Source of the DNA: Methanospirillum purgamenti
GTDB taxonomy: Archaea; Halobacteriota; Methanomicrobia; Methanomicrobiales; Methanospirillaceae
Strand: one strand, 5' to 3'
NCBI RefSeq assembly: GCF_018502485.1
Contig: NZ_CP075546.1
DNA length: 64,000 bases
Below the pieces are notes generated by a model. The model was not told the origin of the DNA. It was given only the letters and a program-made list of their open reading frames with translations, and did no database searches. Of this stretch, positions 42,715 through 51,157 are shown piece by piece (the stretch's first letter is position 1; the number at the start of each line of letters is the position of its first letter). The position numbers and the translations under genes are program-made.

Positions 42715-45700
42715 TCCTCATCCTCCCCGGAGAGCACCGCATCACGGAGTGAGACGATATCCAGTAATTCCTCTGTTGACAGACTGGTGAGGAGATCCTC
42801 TCCCTGTGCCAGAACCTCCTGACCCAGAATTCGTTTCTCATTATTGATCCGGTCAATCTGTTCCTCAAGTGTTCCGGCGGCGATCATCAGATGAACCTGC
42901 ACATTCTGCCGCTGTCCGATCCGGTATGTCCTATCCGTCGCTTGATCCTCAACTGCCGGGTTCCACCACCGGTCAACATGGAAGACATGGGTTGCAGCGG
43001 TCAGGTTCAGCCCGGTACCTCCTGCCTTGAGCGATATCACAAAGAGTGACGGCTTTTTCGATGACTGAAACTCCCTGACCAGTCGTTCACGCTCTAGCCG
43101 GGGAGTCTTTCCGGTGAGGAGTAATACTGGCATTGAAAACCTCTGCCGCAGAATACCTGCAAGATACTCTGCAAACGTCGCATACTGGCTGAATATCAGG
43201 GCAGAATCTCCTTCTTCGCTGACCTCCTCCAGCATCTCGAGAAGGCGGGAGACTTTCCCTGACCGTTCGGGCAGAAATCCTCGATCATGGATGAAAAGGC
43301 CGGGATGATTGCAGATCTGTTTCAGCCTGGTGATGGTCCGGAAGATAACTCCTCGTCGAGCAAGTCCGGTTACCGTTTCAAGGGACTGAGCCATATCTTC
43401 GACAATCGCCTGGTACAGAGTCGCCTGTTCATGGGTAAGCGTGCAAAATACCCGTGATTCCATCTTCTCCGGAAGATCAGCAATCACCGCCTTATCGGTC
43501 TTCATTCGTCGCAAGAGGAACGGCCTGATAAGCAGACGAAGTTCAGTGGTTCCATGCCGGTCCTTTTCTGTTCCTGACAGATGACCATACCTTGACTGAA
43601 ATGCATGCTGGGATCCCAGGTATCCGGGATTTAAAAAGTCCATGATAGACCAGAGTTCAAGAAGGCGGTTCTCCACCGGTGTTCCGGTCAGGGCAATCCT
43701 CCGGTCAGCAATCAGCTCCCGAATTGCCTGTGACTGGAGCGTATTCGGATTTTTTATATTCTGGGCCTCGTCAAGGATAACCGCCGACCACCTGACCGGT
43801 GAAAGGTGATCAATATCCCGGCTTGCCAGGTTATACGTGGTCAGAATAAGGTCATACTGGCTGATGAGCCGGAAAAATTCATCCCCTCTGCACCGGGAGA
43901 TTCCATGATGGATCCAGACCGAAAGAGAAGGAGCAAACCGTTTTATCTCCCGTTCCCAGTTTCCGGCAACTGACATGGGGCAGATGATAAGAGCCGGAGC
44001 CAGGTCCGGATCATGCTCTTTCAGGGATAAGAACCATGCAATCGTCTGAATTGTCTTTCCAAGGCCCATATCATCGGCAAGACAGGCCCCAAATCCCCGC
44101 TCGGTACATCGAAGGAGGAATGCATGTCCTGTCTCCTGGTATGGCCGGAGTGCCCCGTTCAATGCTGCGGGGATTGGACATTCGGCAGCATCCTGTGTTG
44201 ACCGGAGCATGGCAAGGATATCTTTGGTCCATTCATCGGTTCCCCGGACCTGAACGGTGATCGGACCATCAAATCCTCCGACCGACAGTTGGATGAGATC
44301 TCCTGCCTGTGGCTTTCCCCGGATGTATCGTCTCTCAAATTGTGTGAGTGCAGTGGATAGGGCACCTGCATTCCCAAAGATCCATCTGCCCTTCACTTTG
44401 ATGATCGGGGTTTTCTGTTTGACTGCCTGCCAGAACTCTTCAGGAGATACTGATTCATCACCAATAGCAATCCGGTAATCAAACGAGATTAGTTCAGATA
44501 TCCCAAGCATCCCGTCCCGGTGAGCCGGACCTTTCTTCCGGGCACCAAGTTCAATCCGGGGTCTGTACTTCTCATCGGTCCACCATGACGGGAGGATTAC
44601 ATCTACTCCTTTGTCTTTTACGGCAAGAACCTCGGTAGTCAGAAAGGTTGCTGCATCAGCAAGTGGTATCTCCGCGGTTGTCGGATTTGAACCTGACAGG
44701 CAATCTTTCAGAACCGGTGATACTGACACGGCCCGCGAAAGTCCGGTAAGGAGTTCCTGTATGAGAATTGGACCAGGGGGGAGCATTCCACCGGATTTGT
44801 CAGGAAGGTTCCAGATCGTCTTGGCCGGGATAAGAAGGTCAGGATCCCCTTCAGATCGTACACAGAGCTGAATCGTCCAGGGTTCCAGGTCTTCACCGTC
44901 TGGTTCCTGCACGATGATACAGGTATGAAAGGGGACAGACCCTTCTTTCCGGAACAAAAGCCATTCATCCATCTTTTCTGCAAACACTGGATCCAACTCA
45001 TGATCCTGTATATTGAGGTCTTTTCCGGTGAGGGAAGCCATGAAGGCAAGGGCATCTTTTTCATGCTCTATCATCCGCTTTCCTGGCCGGATAGAAGGTG
45101 GATGCTTTTTGAGTGCCTGTTTGATTATGGTCTCCATCATCCCGGAGAGAGCAGCAAAAAGAAATTCCTCTGGGTTTGGGAGTGGCTTTTGAATTCTCTT
45201 CTGTTCAGAGGCAAATTGCATAATTGGCGGCATTGCGGCTGCATACAGGGCCAGCCATGAGAAATCATCAGGGAGAAGTGCCGGAGTCCAGCTGATCTGG
45301 TATCCTGATGAAGTCTTTACGAGGGCTGGTTTGAATTTTCCATCCCTGACCAGAATACATGCTGATTCCAGCAAGCTAATAAGATATGTGACCGTGTCTC
45401 CGATGTGGACATCCGGTGATGCCTGAAGAGTGGTGAATGTTTCAAAAAAGGTTTCGTACGGGATGATGAGAACCGGAACAGTATATCGGGAGAGTGGCAC
45501 CTGTTGGTGTCCGGTTTTGGAATTATTGGTATCAGAACTCCCTGATCTGGGTTCTGGTGCATGGATTATCCAGTATGCCCGACTGGCCGAATGGAAAGAA
45601 TGGCCGGTTATCGTATGGATCGTCTCGGCAAGTCGATAATGAGGGAGAGCAGGAGGATAGATATCAGAATGACTGAGAGTTATATTCGGGGCTGGTTTAT

Positions 45701-45851
45701 CTGATCCGGATACTCCAAAAAAGGCAATGCCTGAAATCCGGGGATATATGAGGCCATGCAGGATAATTGGTGGCTTAGTTTCTGGATATGTGTCAGGCTT
45801 TTCCTGGTGTTCCGGTACATAGCCCCTCTTGAGTTCCATCTGTTCTCTCAC
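42711..45851 (-). CDS. SWI2/SNF2-family ATPase/helicase-like protein
   Basis: A 1046-residue protein. The N-terminal half (about 1-560) is the poorly conserved region typical of bacterial and archaeal SNF2 proteins. The ATPase core then shows motif I DDMGLGKTIQTIAWF near 590, motif II ILDEAQNIKN near 694, motif III LTGTPVENRLLELW near 720 and the C-terminal motifs ISLKAGGTGLNLTAATHV and DQATDRTYRIGQ. It should move along double-stranded DNA or remodel protein-DNA complexes. The in-vivo target is unknown. Confidence 0.93.
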   Translation of the reverse strand: MREQMELKRGYVPEHQEKPDTYPETKPPIILHGLIYPRISGIAFFGVSGSDKPAPNITLSHSDIYPPALPHYRLAETIHTITGHSFHSASRAYWIIHAPEPRSGSSDTNNSKTGHQQVPLSRYTVPVLIIPYETFFETFTTLQASPDVHIGDTVTYLISLLESACILVRDGKFKPALVKTSSGYQISWTPALLPDDFSWLALYAAAMPPIMQFASEQKRIQKPLPNPEEFLFAALSGMMETIIKQALKKHPPSIRPGKRMIEHEKDALAFMASLTGKDLNIQDHELDPVFAEKMDEWLLFRKEGSVPFHTCIIVQEPDGEDLEPWTIQLCVRSEGDPDLLIPAKTIWNLPDKSGGMLPPGPILIQELLTGLSRAVSVSPVLKDCLSGSNPTTAEIPLADAATFLTTEVLAVKDKGVDVILPSWWTDEKYRPRIELGARKKGPAHRDGMLGISELISFDYRIAIGDESVSPEEFWQAVKQKTPIIKVKGRWIFGNAGALSTALTQFERRYIRGKPQAGDLIQLSVGGFDGPITVQVRGTDEWTKDILAMLRSTQDAAECPIPAALNGALRPYQETGHAFLLRCTERGFGACLADDMGLGKTIQTIAWFLSLKEHDPDLAPALIICPMSVAGNWEREIKRFAPSLSVWIHHGISRCRGDEFFRLISQYDLILTTYNLASRDIDHLSPVRWSAVILDEAQNIKNPNTLQSQAIRELIADRRIALTGTPVENRLLELWSIMDFLNPGYLGSQHAFQSRYGHLSGTEKDRHGTTELRLLIRPFLLRRMKTDKAVIADLPEKMESRVFCTLTHEQATLYQAIVEDMAQSLETVTGLARRGVIFRTITRLKQICNHPGLFIHDRGFLPERSGKVSRLLEMLEEVSEEGDSALIFSQYATFAEYLAGILRQRFSMPVLLLTGKTPRLERERLVREFQSSKKPSLFVISLKAGGTGLNLTAATHVFHVDRWWNPAVEDQATDRTYRIGQRQNVQVHLMIAAGTLEEQIDRINNEKRILGQEVLAQGEDLLTSLSTEELLDIVSLRDAVLSGEDEE

Positions 45852-46089
45852 CTGTTTCGTCCGGGGAAAGATACATGTGTGGGTATGGGAGGTTCGGAGC
45901 TGAACTGGTATGGGTAGAGAGGAAAATTCTTATTCCGCAGGTTTTGTTTTTTTTCATCAATTTCTTTGAAATACTCATATTGGACCTGGAATAATCAATA
46001 CCCCCATTGTAATTCAGATTGAATCATGTATGGTAACACATATGCTCATGAAAGAGTAATGATGATAATAGAGTTCAGGGGATAAAGCG
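45852..46089. other. Divergent intergenic region
   Basis: About 240 bases between the divergent SNF2 and AAA-ATPase genes; it must hold both promoters, but I could not single out convincing TATA boxes. No further gene seen. Confidence 0.3.
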
Positions 46090-47760
46090 GTGAAAAAATT
46101 TCGGATAGGGACCGATGATTTTAAAGAGTTTATTGAAGATGGGGGATACTTTGTCGATAAATCTCTCCTGATACGGGATATTATTGAAGGAAACAAAGTA
46201 ACTCTTATTCCCCGCCCCCGTCGGTTCGGAAAAACCCTGAATATGACAATGCTCCGGTATTTCTTTGAACGATCAGAAGAGAGCCGGTCTTATCTCTTTG
46301 AAAACTGTGCCATTGCAAATTATCCTGATTATGTGCAGCATCAGGGTCAGTATCCGGTAATATATATCAGTTTAAAGGATCTGAAGCGTGATTCGTATGA
46401 GCACTTTATAGAAGCGACCCGTGTTGAAATCGGAAGTTTATATAAAAATTTTGCTGAGGTTCAGCCTGTTTTATCAGATGGGAGCAGGGAGAGGTTTCTT
46501 CGTATCATCATGGAAGAAGCTACCCTCAATGATCTTTATAGTAGTCTGAAAGATCTCATTACTCACTGTCATCAGTACTACAAAAAACCGGTTATCGTCC
46601 TCATTGACGAATACGACACTCCGATGATTGAGGCATTTTCACACGGATATTATGACAAAATGGCCGGATTTATGCGATCATGGCTGGGGGCGGGTTTAAA
46701 GCCGGAATATGGCCAGGTGTTATTCCGGGCAGTCGTCACCGGTATTCTCCGGATTGCGAAGGAGTCAATTTTCTCGGATTTAAACAATCTTGATGTAGCA
46801 AGCCCACTCATGATCGGTCCGTATGCAGATAAATTCGGGTTTACTGACCCTGAACTGAGTCTTATCCTGTCTGCATTTCAGGCAGAGGACCATGCTGCAA
46901 TCATCCGTGACTGGTATAACGGGTATTCATTTGGTGGTCACACTATCTACAACCCCTGGTCAGTTATCAGTTATATTCAGGCTATCCCGAATCCACCCGG
47001 TCCGAAATGGCTGAATACCTCCTCAAATGCCTTGGTATACGAAGAACTAGAGGCAGGAGGACTTGAGATAAAACGGGATCTTGAAGTGTTGCTTGCCGGA
47101 GAAGAACTGAGATACCCCCTATCAGAAAATATTACCTTCACTGATATCGGGAGAAATACTGTCAATATATGGAGTTTACTCTATTATTCCGGGTATTTAA
47201 AAGCAGAAGATCCACAGTCTGATCTCCGGGGCCGGATTACCTATCGCCTGAGTATTCCGAATCGCGAAATTAGTTATGCATATGAGCATTTCATTGAATC
47301 CCTTTATCGGAACACTGAAGGAGGACTCGATTCCCTCCTGAATTCTTTCCTTGGTAAGAGGCCGATCCTTCAGATTGGACCGGTTCTCCAGGATCTCACC
47401 CGTGATCTTGTTAGTATGTATGATCTCGCAAAGCTACCGGAAGCGGTTTTTCATGCCTTTGTCCTTGGTCTTCTGGCTAACCTTCGGACAGTGTATGAGA
47501 TCCGGTCAAATGCTGAAGCAGGATTTGGAAGAGCCGATATCCTCATGATCCCACGAACCAGAGACTATCCGATTGCCTATATCATTGAATTTAAAACTAC
47601 AGATGGGCGGCGGAATACCGAAATCAGTTCTAAAGCCCTTGGACAAATAAAAAAGCAGGAGTATGAAGCAGCGTTATCTAATGCAGGAATCCCGGATGAT
47701 TTAATCGTCCGACTTGCAATAATCCTGCAGGGAAAAGAGGTTCGGGTGGAAACCGGCTGA
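46090..47760 (+). CDS. AAA-ATPase-like protein with C-terminal PD-(D/E)XK domain
   Basis: A 556-residue protein starting at GTG. It has the ATPase-like N-terminus FIEDGGYFVDKSLLIRDII, a P-loop RPRRFGKTLNM at 42-52 and Walker B-like IVLIDEYDTPMIEA near 168-181. The C-terminal domain reads GRADILMIPRTRDY then YIIEFKTT, the D...ExK pattern of PD-(D/E)XK nucleases. This family (AAA-ATPase_like plus PDDEXK_9) is often expanded in methanogens and anaerobes, and its function is not established. The gene end overwrites the tail of a VapC-like toxin gene on the other strand. Confidence 0.88.
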   Translation: MKKFRIGTDDFKEFIEDGGYFVDKSLLIRDIIEGNKVTLIPRPRRFGKTLNMTMLRYFFERSEESRSYLFENCAIANYPDYVQHQGQYPVIYISLKDLKRDSYEHFIEATRVEIGSLYKNFAEVQPVLSDGSRERFLRIIMEEATLNDLYSSLKDLITHCHQYYKKPVIVLIDEYDTPMIEAFSHGYYDKMAGFMRSWLGAGLKPEYGQVLFRAVVTGILRIAKESIFSDLNNLDVASPLMIGPYADKFGFTDPELSLILSAFQAEDHAAIIRDWYNGYSFGGHTIYNPWSVISYIQAIPNPPGPKWLNTSSNALVYEELEAGGLEIKRDLEVLLAGEELRYPLSENITFTDIGRNTVNIWSLLYYSGYLKAEDPQSDLRGRITYRLSIPNREISYAYEHFIESLYRNTEGGLDSLLNSFLGKRPILQIGPVLQDLTRDLVSMYDLAKLPEAVFHAFVLGLLANLRTVYEIRSNAEAGFGRADILMIPRTRDYPIAYIIEFKTTDGRRNTEISSKALGQIKKQEYEAALSNAGIPDDLIVRLAIILQGKEVRVETG

Positions 47761-47871
47761 TATGTATCCTATAATTTCTTCTCCTAACTGTTCAAAGATT
47801 TCAAATGATCTATCAGGTCCATTTGCCCGAAGAACATCAATGCAGATACTTGTATCAAGAAATAAATTCAT
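47701..47871 (-). pseudogene. Truncated PIN-domain (VapC-like) toxin
   Basis: ATG at 47871 overlaps the antitoxin stop (ATGA). The product begins MNLFLDTSICIDVLRANGP, the first strand and catalytic Asp of PIN ribonucleases, and keeps homology to GYISA (about residue 39). It then continues into sequence that belongs to the opposite-strand AAA-ATPase gene and stops at 47701. The other three catalytic acids of a PIN domain (normally about 130 residues) are missing, so it cannot be active. Confidence 0.75.
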
Positions 47872-48068
47872 ATGGTATCGATTTGTTTGGTCTTTCTAAT
47901 TCTCTCAACAAAATCAGCACTATCGATGTCATATCCCCATGCACCTCGTAAAGATGATATTGGTGAATTTTCAACAACTTTTATCAAAACGTCTTTGTTT
48001 TTCACATGTAATTCATCTTCAAGTTCAAGATGAAAATTATCAATGACCTTGGCCCGAATTATCGTCAT
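47868..48068 (-). CDS. VapB-like antitoxin
   Basis: A 66-residue protein, MTIIRAKVIDNFHLELEDEL at its start, like the short beta-strand DNA-binding antitoxins that precede vapC genes. Its frame is intact, while the toxin that should follow is truncated. The remaining antitoxin may still act as a repressor or neutralise a related toxin elsewhere. Confidence 0.7.
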   Translation of the reverse strand: MTIIRAKVIDNFHLELEDELHVKNKDVLIKVVENSPISSLRGAWGYDIDSADFVERIRKTKQIDTI

Positions 48069-48217
48069 TGCATCGTCTCTACTATATACAATGCTGTATG
48101 GTGTAATAATTATCTACTAATACCCTTCTGTGTAACCTATATTCCGATGGCAAGGTACAGATTCCATGTGTTGGGTAGGGGATGTGGGATTTTTATTCTT
48201 GTCGTCTGCGAGGAATT

Positions 48218-49039
48218 ATGAAAAACATTATCTCTGGATGTTTCATTCTCACCATTCTCCTTATTGGTGGTGTTTTTGCCGAAGATACCAATGATAATCA
48301 AACCATTGGCGAACCATGGATGTTGAACAACGAATCGGGACATGCCATGATAGAACTCTATGCTGCAGATCTTCGTATGATTGAAGACGGTTTTGGCTCC
48401 CTGATCCTCAAAGATGCGAGCGAAGTTGAAGATTTCATGATTGCGACCCAGGATCCTGACGGAAAGATCGATGCCCTTCTTGATACGATTGATGCTGCGG
48501 TGAATGAGAGTGAAGAAGCAACAGCAGAGTGGGCAACATTGTACTCAGCATATGATGCCCTGAATGCATCCGGTCTTCAGATGCTATCAACCTTTGAGGC
48601 ACATAATCTCACACCGGCAGAAGATGAAGTTGTAGAATACAAAGATGCTGCAGTAGACCTTATCAGGGTATTTGATAACATCATTGCCAGATTCATCGAT
48701 AAAAACGCAATCGGTGAAGATAGCTTCAGACTTCTCTTGTATACTCATCTGTTGGGTGCTGTCAATGCACAGGAAGGATATGTACTGACTGCAGATCCGG
48801 CCCTTATTGATCTCTATACTGAAAAGATGTCAGCATTTGATACCGATGCAGCATTGTTTGAGTCACGGTTTGCAGAAAGTTCCATTGAAGACATCAGGGA
48901 ATTGAAGCAGAAAGCAGATGGTGTTGTTCAGGAATCTATGACAAATATGACCGAAAACGGATCTGAAGCGGATATGTCTGCCCTGATTCCGGTTGTCATT
49001 GAGATCATGGACGGATATAAAGAGACAACTACTTTATAA
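48218..49039 (+). CDS. Exported helical protein, function unknown
   Basis: A 273-residue protein from ATG 48218, chosen because a clear signal sequence follows at once (KNIISGCFILTILLIGGVFA); an upstream ATG would place 12 residues before it. The mature part is acidic and almost wholly helical, rich in Ala, Glu and Asp, with repeated helix pairs such as AVDLIRVFDNIIARFID. It resembles the four-helix sensory modules of chemoreceptors but has no output domain. It lies upstream of the MarR cluster on the same strand. No family recognised. Confidence 0.7.
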   Translation: MKNIISGCFILTILLIGGVFAEDTNDNQTIGEPWMLNNESGHAMIELYAADLRMIEDGFGSLILKDASEVEDFMIATQDPDGKIDALLDTIDAAVNESEEATAEWATLYSAYDALNASGLQMLSTFEAHNLTPAEDEVVEYKDAAVDLIRVFDNIIARFIDKNAIGEDSFRLLLYTHLLGAVNAQEGYVLTADPALIDLYTEKMSAFDTDAALFESRFAESSIEDIRELKQKADGVVQESMTNMTENGSEADMSALIPVVIEIMDGYKETTTL

Positions 49040-49141
49040 CCGATTCTCCTTTTTCCACTATTTTGTATCCCGTGAAGATGTTAGAAATAAGCCTTCACTC
49101 AGTAAATAATTGCACCATAACATAATTCACACATACATTTA

Positions 49142-49154
49142 TTTACACTGTGAA
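49142..49154 (+). promoter_or_regulatory. Possible operator upstream of marR-like gene
   Basis: TTTACACTGTGAA is an imperfect palindrome (one mismatch) ending 17 bases before the ATG of the MarR-type gene. MarR regulators often bind such sites in their own promoters. This is a guess from position and symmetry. Confidence 0.25.
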
Positions 49155-49171
49155 CTAATTTGTATAGGTAG

Positions 49172-49675
49172 ATGACACCGATGGTTAAGACTCCTCAGGA
49201 GATAGCTGCTACAGAGATACTACAGTTGTTTCTCGAATTCCAGGTGATCATGAAGATTGCCTTTCCCGATCTTTCCGGGATGCAAGAGGCAAAGTACCGG
49301 TTACTCGGTATCCTGGAAGCTCAGGGAACGAAATCCATGTCAGATCTCTGTGGGAGTATGTTTATCTCAAAACCATACATGTCACGATTGGTTGAGCATC
49401 TGGTTTCTGAAGGATTAGTCGAACGGATTGTTGATCCATCGGATCGGAGAGCAATGAACATATCCGTAACCGATGAAGGCAGAAAAGAACTTCGAATGCT
49501 TCTTCAGAATATGCGAAATAACATCATCCCATTCATTTCAAAATTATCCTCCTCTGATTTGAAGAGATTTTGTGACGCAAGCAAAGAAATTCATACCATC
49601 TTTTCGATTTTCACCGACAGATACGATCAATCGGCCTGGTCATTCTACACCCTTGATAAAAAAGATTCTCCATGA
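49172..49675 (+). CDS. MarR-family transcriptional regulator
   Basis: A 167-residue winged-helix protein. The recognition region LCGSMFISKPYMSRLVEHL and the wing ending VERIVDPSDRRAMNISVT are characteristic of MarR (the D-x-R-D/S-x-R wing). It is the first of three same-strand genes with a COG1361 surface protein and an RND exporter, and most likely controls their expression in response to an exported compound. Confidence 0.9.
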   Translation: MTPMVKTPQEIAATEILQLFLEFQVIMKIAFPDLSGMQEAKYRLLGILEAQGTKSMSDLCGSMFISKPYMSRLVEHLVSEGLVERIVDPSDRRAMNISVTDEGRKELRMLLQNMRNNIIPFISKLSSSDLKRFCDASKEIHTIFSIFTDRYDQSAWSFYTLDKKDSP

Positions 49676-49825
49676 GTATCAAACCGGACTGTTCAGACCT
49701 ACCACAGACGAACAGCCCGGTTTTGAAATGGTCCCTGCCTTTTTGGCATTACCTTAAAACTGTCAGATTTCAAGATTTCCGCCCCACCTGATCAGCATGA
49801 ACGGAAATAATGTGAGACCACTAGT

Positions 49826-51136
49826 ATGATAATCGCACATACCCAAAAAGCATTTCTCATAATGGGCATAGCCCTTATAGCCGCATCGTTTATGGCAACT
49901 CCAGCTCTTGCAGGTACAAAGTACCTCGCTGGTTCACCAAATCTTACCATTTCCATTTCAGGAACGAATGAATTTGTCCCTGGTGAAACAGTCGGTCTTG
50001 ATGTTCGCATACAAAATGACGGTCTGAATCAGATGAAGATGGTCCAGTCTGGTATTGTTGAGCAGGACGATCTCCCAAGTACAGCTAAGATGGTAACTGC
50101 AACACTGCAATCTGGTGATGCACCCGTACTGATAAAATCTGATGCCCAGATGATCGGAGACATAAAGGGATCTGAAAACGCCATTGCTTCCTTTCAAATC
50201 CGGATAAAAGATGACGCGAAAGCCGGTATGTATGACCTCCCGATTACCATCAGATATACCCATCTGGCACATGCAGAGCAACAGGGAACAGACAGTGTTA
50301 CCTATCGGTACCAGGAACAGATGAAATCCCTTATCCTTCCATTATCGGTGAAATCAGCGATTAATACTGATATTATCAAAGTGACTCCTGAAGAGATACA
50401 TGCCGGTGGTTCCGGGTATGTTACCCTGAGATTGAAAAATACCGGCAGTGATGTGGGAGAAAAGGCTGTTGCAGAGATTATCAGAAGTGGTAATTCCCCG
50501 GTTGTGCCGGTTGATGGAATGGTATACCTCGGAACCTTTGCTCCTGGAGCCGAGATGGATGCAAAATTTAAAGTATCGGTGAGTCTGGATGCAGAGCCAC
50601 AGCAGTACCCGCTGAAAGTTCAGGTACGGTATGAAAATGCTGACGGCGAACAGATGACCACTCCGGAAGAGGAGATTGGTATCCCGGTTCTGAAAAAAAT
50701 CGCTTTTGAAGTGACTGAACATGATACCATTGTAAATCCGGGTCAAAGTCATGTTATCGAAGTTCCGTTCAAAAATATCGGCGAATCTGTTGCGTACCAT
50801 GCACAAGCCAGGATTAGTGCAGTAGATCCTTTTACTAGCAATGACGATCTTGCCTACCTTGGTGATATCGGTCCTGGGGAAACAAGCATTGCCAGATTCA
50901 GGGTTACGGTTGGATCTGATGCAACCGTCAAGAATTACGCACTTGATTCAGAAGTCCGATACCGTGATGCACTGGATACCAGCAGAATTTCAGACACTAT
51001 TAAAGTGCCGGTTACGGTTGAAAAACCATCAGGACCGGGCATGCTTTCAAACCTCATCCTGCTCGTAGTCGCTTTTGCAGCAATCATCGGTGGAATTCAT
51101 CTCTTCCGGACAAAAAAACAGGGACAAAGGATCTGA
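49826..51136 (+). CDS. COG1361-type surface protein with C-terminal membrane anchor
   Basis: A 436-residue exported protein. A signal sequence covers about 1-29 (AASFMATPALAG). Three immunoglobulin-like CARDB/NEW3 domains follow (GETVGLDVRIQNDG, GSGYVTLRLKNTGSD, GQSHVIEVPFKNIGES). A membrane helix at about 408-428 precedes a basic tail (RTKKQGQRI). COG1361 proteins are commonly paired with RND exporters in methanogens, where they may act as an extracytoplasmic adaptor. It ends 21 bases before the exporter gene. Confidence 0.85.
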   Translation: MIIAHTQKAFLIMGIALIAASFMATPALAGTKYLAGSPNLTISISGTNEFVPGETVGLDVRIQNDGLNQMKMVQSGIVEQDDLPSTAKMVTATLQSGDAPVLIKSDAQMIGDIKGSENAIASFQIRIKDDAKAGMYDLPITIRYTHLAHAEQQGTDSVTYRYQEQMKSLILPLSVKSAINTDIIKVTPEEIHAGGSGYVTLRLKNTGSDVGEKAVAEIIRSGNSPVVPVDGMVYLGTFAPGAEMDAKFKVSVSLDAEPQQYPLKVQVRYENADGEQMTTPEEEIGIPVLKKIAFEVTEHDTIVNPGQSHVIEVPFKNIGESVAYHAQARISAVDPFTSNDDLAYLGDIGPGETSIARFRVTVGSDATVKNYALDSEVRYRDALDTSRISDTIKVPVTVEKPSGPGMLSNLILLVVAFAAIIGGIHLFRTKKQGQRI

Positions 51137-51157
51137 AAGAATTCTGGGAAAAGACCT

